Shown here: positions 6,152 through 7,415 of the stretch, piece after piece
Layout of the letters: every line of letters starts with the position of its first letter
Numbering within the stretch: position 1 is the stretch's first letter
Assembly: GCA_024231375.1 (NCBI GenBank)
Contig: JAAEQP010000640.1
Span: 1 to 7,415 of the forward strand
DNA length: 7,415 nt
Direction: 5' to 3'
Origin: a bacterium
Lineage (GTDB): Bacteria; Hydrogenedentota; Hydrogenedentia; Hydrogenedentiales; SLHB01
Notes under the pieces: generated by a model
Databases searched by the model: none
What the model saw: the letters and a program-made list of their open reading frames with translations, nothing else
What the model was told of the DNA's origin: nothing
Position numbers and translations under genes: made by a program

Positions 6152-7231
6152 CTACCCCACAAGGCCCAGCCCGATCTCGTTGTTCAGCGCGAATCCGTTC
6201 CTCGTGGGCCCGATGGCATCCCCGGTCTCGACGAGGAGCCCACGTGCGATCAGCGCGTCCAACTGGGGGCCGAAGGTGTCCCGCACATCTTGCCCGAAGC
6301 GCCGCCGGTAGTAGACCTTGGACAGACCCGTGCGCAGGCGGAAATGCTGAATCAGGGTCTCCGTTTGGATCTCGCCCGGCGACAAGTGGAGGGCTTCAAC
6401 CTTGTGGCCGGGCGCTTCGACGTACTTTCCAGCATCGACGGCATTTCGAGAGCGCGTCCCATCGATGAACGAAAAGGCCCCCGGACCGAACCCCGCGTAC
6501 TCTTCGTTGCGCCAGTACTTCAGGTTGTGCCTGCACTCCAACCCAGTTTGTGCGTAGTTCGACACCTCGTAGTGATCGTAGGCGCCGAGGCGCTCGTCCG
6601 CGAGCCAATAGGCTTCCAGGTATCCGTCTTCGTCTATGGCTTCGTCCGACCGGGCGCCGAAGGGTGTACTTGGCTCGTAGGTCAACCCATATACGGACAC
6701 GTGCTTCGGGGCCAACCGCAGGCATTCATCCAACGTCTTCGGCCACGCCTCTTGTGGCTGCGCGCCGAACATGAGGTCCAGACTCCAGTTGTCGAAGTGT
6801 GCCGAGACCGTTTCGCAGACTGCACGGGCGCTCGCGGCGTCGTGACGGCGTCCGAGATAGCGAAGCACTGCATCGTCGAAGCTCTGGACACCCAGGCTCA
6901 CCCGGTTCACGCCTGCGTCCGTCCATCCCTGCACGAGGTCGAGTGTCACATCGTCGGGGTTCGCTTCGATGGAGATCTCGGGCGTCGCCATCCGAAACCA
7001 CGCGCGCACCGCATCCAGAATCCGGCACAGGGAAGCGGGGGAGAGGAGGGAGGGTGTGCCGCCGCCGAGGAATACGGTGTCCGCTTCTCCCGGCCCCGAA
7101 AAATCCTGAATCTCGCGGCAGAGGGCGTCAACGAAGGTCTCAGGAACCTGACCGGGCACCGGCGTGCGCACGAAATCGCAGTAAGGGCATAGGGTGCGGC
7201 AGTAGGGAATGTGGATGTAGATGCCGATCAC
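6152..7231 (-). CDS. HemW-type radical SAM protein (heme chaperone, often annotated coproporphyrinogen III oxidase)
   Basis: HemW binds heme and a [4Fe-4S] cluster and delivers heme to respiratory enzymes. It is often misnamed as oxygen-independent coproporphyrinogen oxidase, which is the related HemN. The 359-residue product has the radical SAM motif CRTLCPYC (Cys11, Cys15, Cys18) followed by DF as in HemW, rather than the extra Cys typical of HemN. It also has GGGTPSLL (56-63), IEANPDDVT (88-96), RVSLGVQSFDDAVLRYLGR (110-128), the SAM-binding core segment SLDLMFGAQPQ (150-160), the HemW hallmark HNLKYW (235-240) and a C-terminal winged-helix part (about 289-340). Length is slightly under the usual 375-400. 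The start is GTG at 7231, supported by GGGAG 7 bases upstream and by the protein beginning MIGIYIHIPYC at the normal distance from the cluster motif. It converges with the sulfatase-like gene, and no promoter was clear upstream. Confidence 0.95.
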   Translation of the reverse strand: MIGIYIHIPYCRTLCPYCDFVRTPVPGQVPETFVDALCREIQDFSGPGEADTVFLGGGTPSLLSPASLCRILDAVRAWFRMATPEISIEANPDDVTLDLVQGWTDAGVNRVSLGVQSFDDAVLRYLGRRHDAASARAVCETVSAHFDNWSLDLMFGAQPQEAWPKTLDECLRLAPKHVSVYGLTYEPSTPFGARSDEAIDEDGYLEAYWLADERLGAYDHYEVSNYAQTGLECRHNLKYWRNEEYAGFGPGAFSFIDGTRSRNAVDAGKYVEAPGHKVEALHLSPGEIQTETLIQHFRLRTGLSKVYYRRRFGQDVRDTFGPQLDALIARGLLVETGDAIGPTRNGFALNNEIGLGLVG

Positions 7232-7238
7232 GCCTTCA

Positions 7239-7243
7239 CTCCC
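7239..7243 (-). promoter_or_regulatory. Ribosome binding site of the HemW gene (GTG start)
   Basis: GGGAG on the minus strand is 7 bases before the GTG at 7231. It supports that non-ATG start; no in-frame ATG lies nearby upstream. Confidence 0.65.
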
Positions 7244-7365
7244 GAGGGCGAAGCCGCGGAAGATGCCAGCGACCGCCCCGTCTCGCTTCGCTCGCTTGGT
7301 ACGGTGGAGCTGCTACCAAAGTCTCAGTCTCTCGCGCGCAGCCCGCGATAAGCGGGGGACAGCCA

Positions 7366-7397
7366 CCCATTGTTGCCCTGAGAAGGACAATAATGGG
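7366..7397. repeat. Imperfect palindrome at the start of a possible gene
   Basis: Arms of 13 bases (7366-7378 CCCATTGTTGCCC and 7385-7397 GGACAATAATGGG) match at 11 positions around a 6-base loop. A smaller stem (CCCGC 7342-7346 with GCGGG 7352-7356) lies just upstream, followed by GGGGGACAGCCACCC. The right arm contains the putative ribosome binding site and ATG of the gene at 7393. Palindromes of this sort beside a GGGACAGCC-type sequence recall the REP-like flanks of Y1 transposase genes, but this is recall and not a search result. Confidence 0.45.
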
Positions 7398-7415
7398 ACG
7401 CAAGAACTTGGCAGT
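7393..7415 (+). CDS. Possible 5' end of a gene cut off by the window edge
   Basis: An ATG at 7393, preceded by AGAAGGA (7381-7387) at 5 bases, opens a frame reading MGRKNLAV before the window ends. Eight residues are too few for identification. The good ribosome binding site and the palindromic context make a REP-associated Y1 transposase one possibility, but a chance ATG is equally allowed. Confidence 0.3.

Noticed and set aside
6290..7192. 300-codon plus-strand open frame opposite the HemW gene
   Set aside because: It is fully antisense to a gene with complete radical SAM and HemW motifs and has no domain of its own.
7296..7319. TTGGTA/TACCAA inverted repeat upstream of the HemW gene as a terminator or operator
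   Set aside because: The 6-bp stem has a 12-base loop and no U-tract, which is close to chance expectation.

Overview
The window comes from a fairly GC-rich bacterium with a Gram-negative style envelope: one protein has a lipobox signal peptide, and the sulfatase fold and NfeD/flotillin genes fit that picture. The gene mix suggests, without proving, an environmental member of Planctomycetota, Hydrogenedentota, Lentisphaerae or a related group. It is an AlkP-superfamily 'sulfatase' lipoprotein without a formylglycine motif, a FloA flotillin with two NfeD proteins, and a proline/glutamine/arginine-rich membrane-anchored unknown. No marker in the window fixes the taxonomy.

Layout. Positions 4460 down to 44 (minus strand) form a five-gene operon. 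In transcription order it encodes a long NfeD protein (membrane serine protease of the ClpP class), a 99-residue unknown protein, a short NfeD protein, the flotillin-like scaffold FloA, and a 239-residue protein with one N-terminal membrane segment and a long disordered basic tail. The first three genes overlap by 1 and 4 bases and are probably translationally coupled. A good sigma70-type promoter lies upstream (4564-4592). A 16-bp hairpin at the left edge (1-37) looks like the operon terminator, and a 17-bp hairpin separates floA from the last gene. Positions 4712-6145 (plus strand) encode the sulfatase-like lipoprotein, transcribed divergently from its own promoter. Positions 7231-6152 (minus strand) encode a HemW-type radical SAM protein, which converges on the sulfatase gene with only 6 bases between the stop codons. 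The last ~180 bases hold an imperfect palindrome and the possible first codons of another gene.

How the genes work together. In established systems, NfeD proteins and flotillins (SPFH proteins) are encoded together and act together at membrane microdomains. This operon joins both NfeD types and FloA with two proteins whose function I do not recognise. The small unknown is locked between the two NfeD genes and the basic disordered protein follows FloA, so both are candidate partners of the flotillin microdomain. The sulfatase-like and HemW genes look like independent neighbours.
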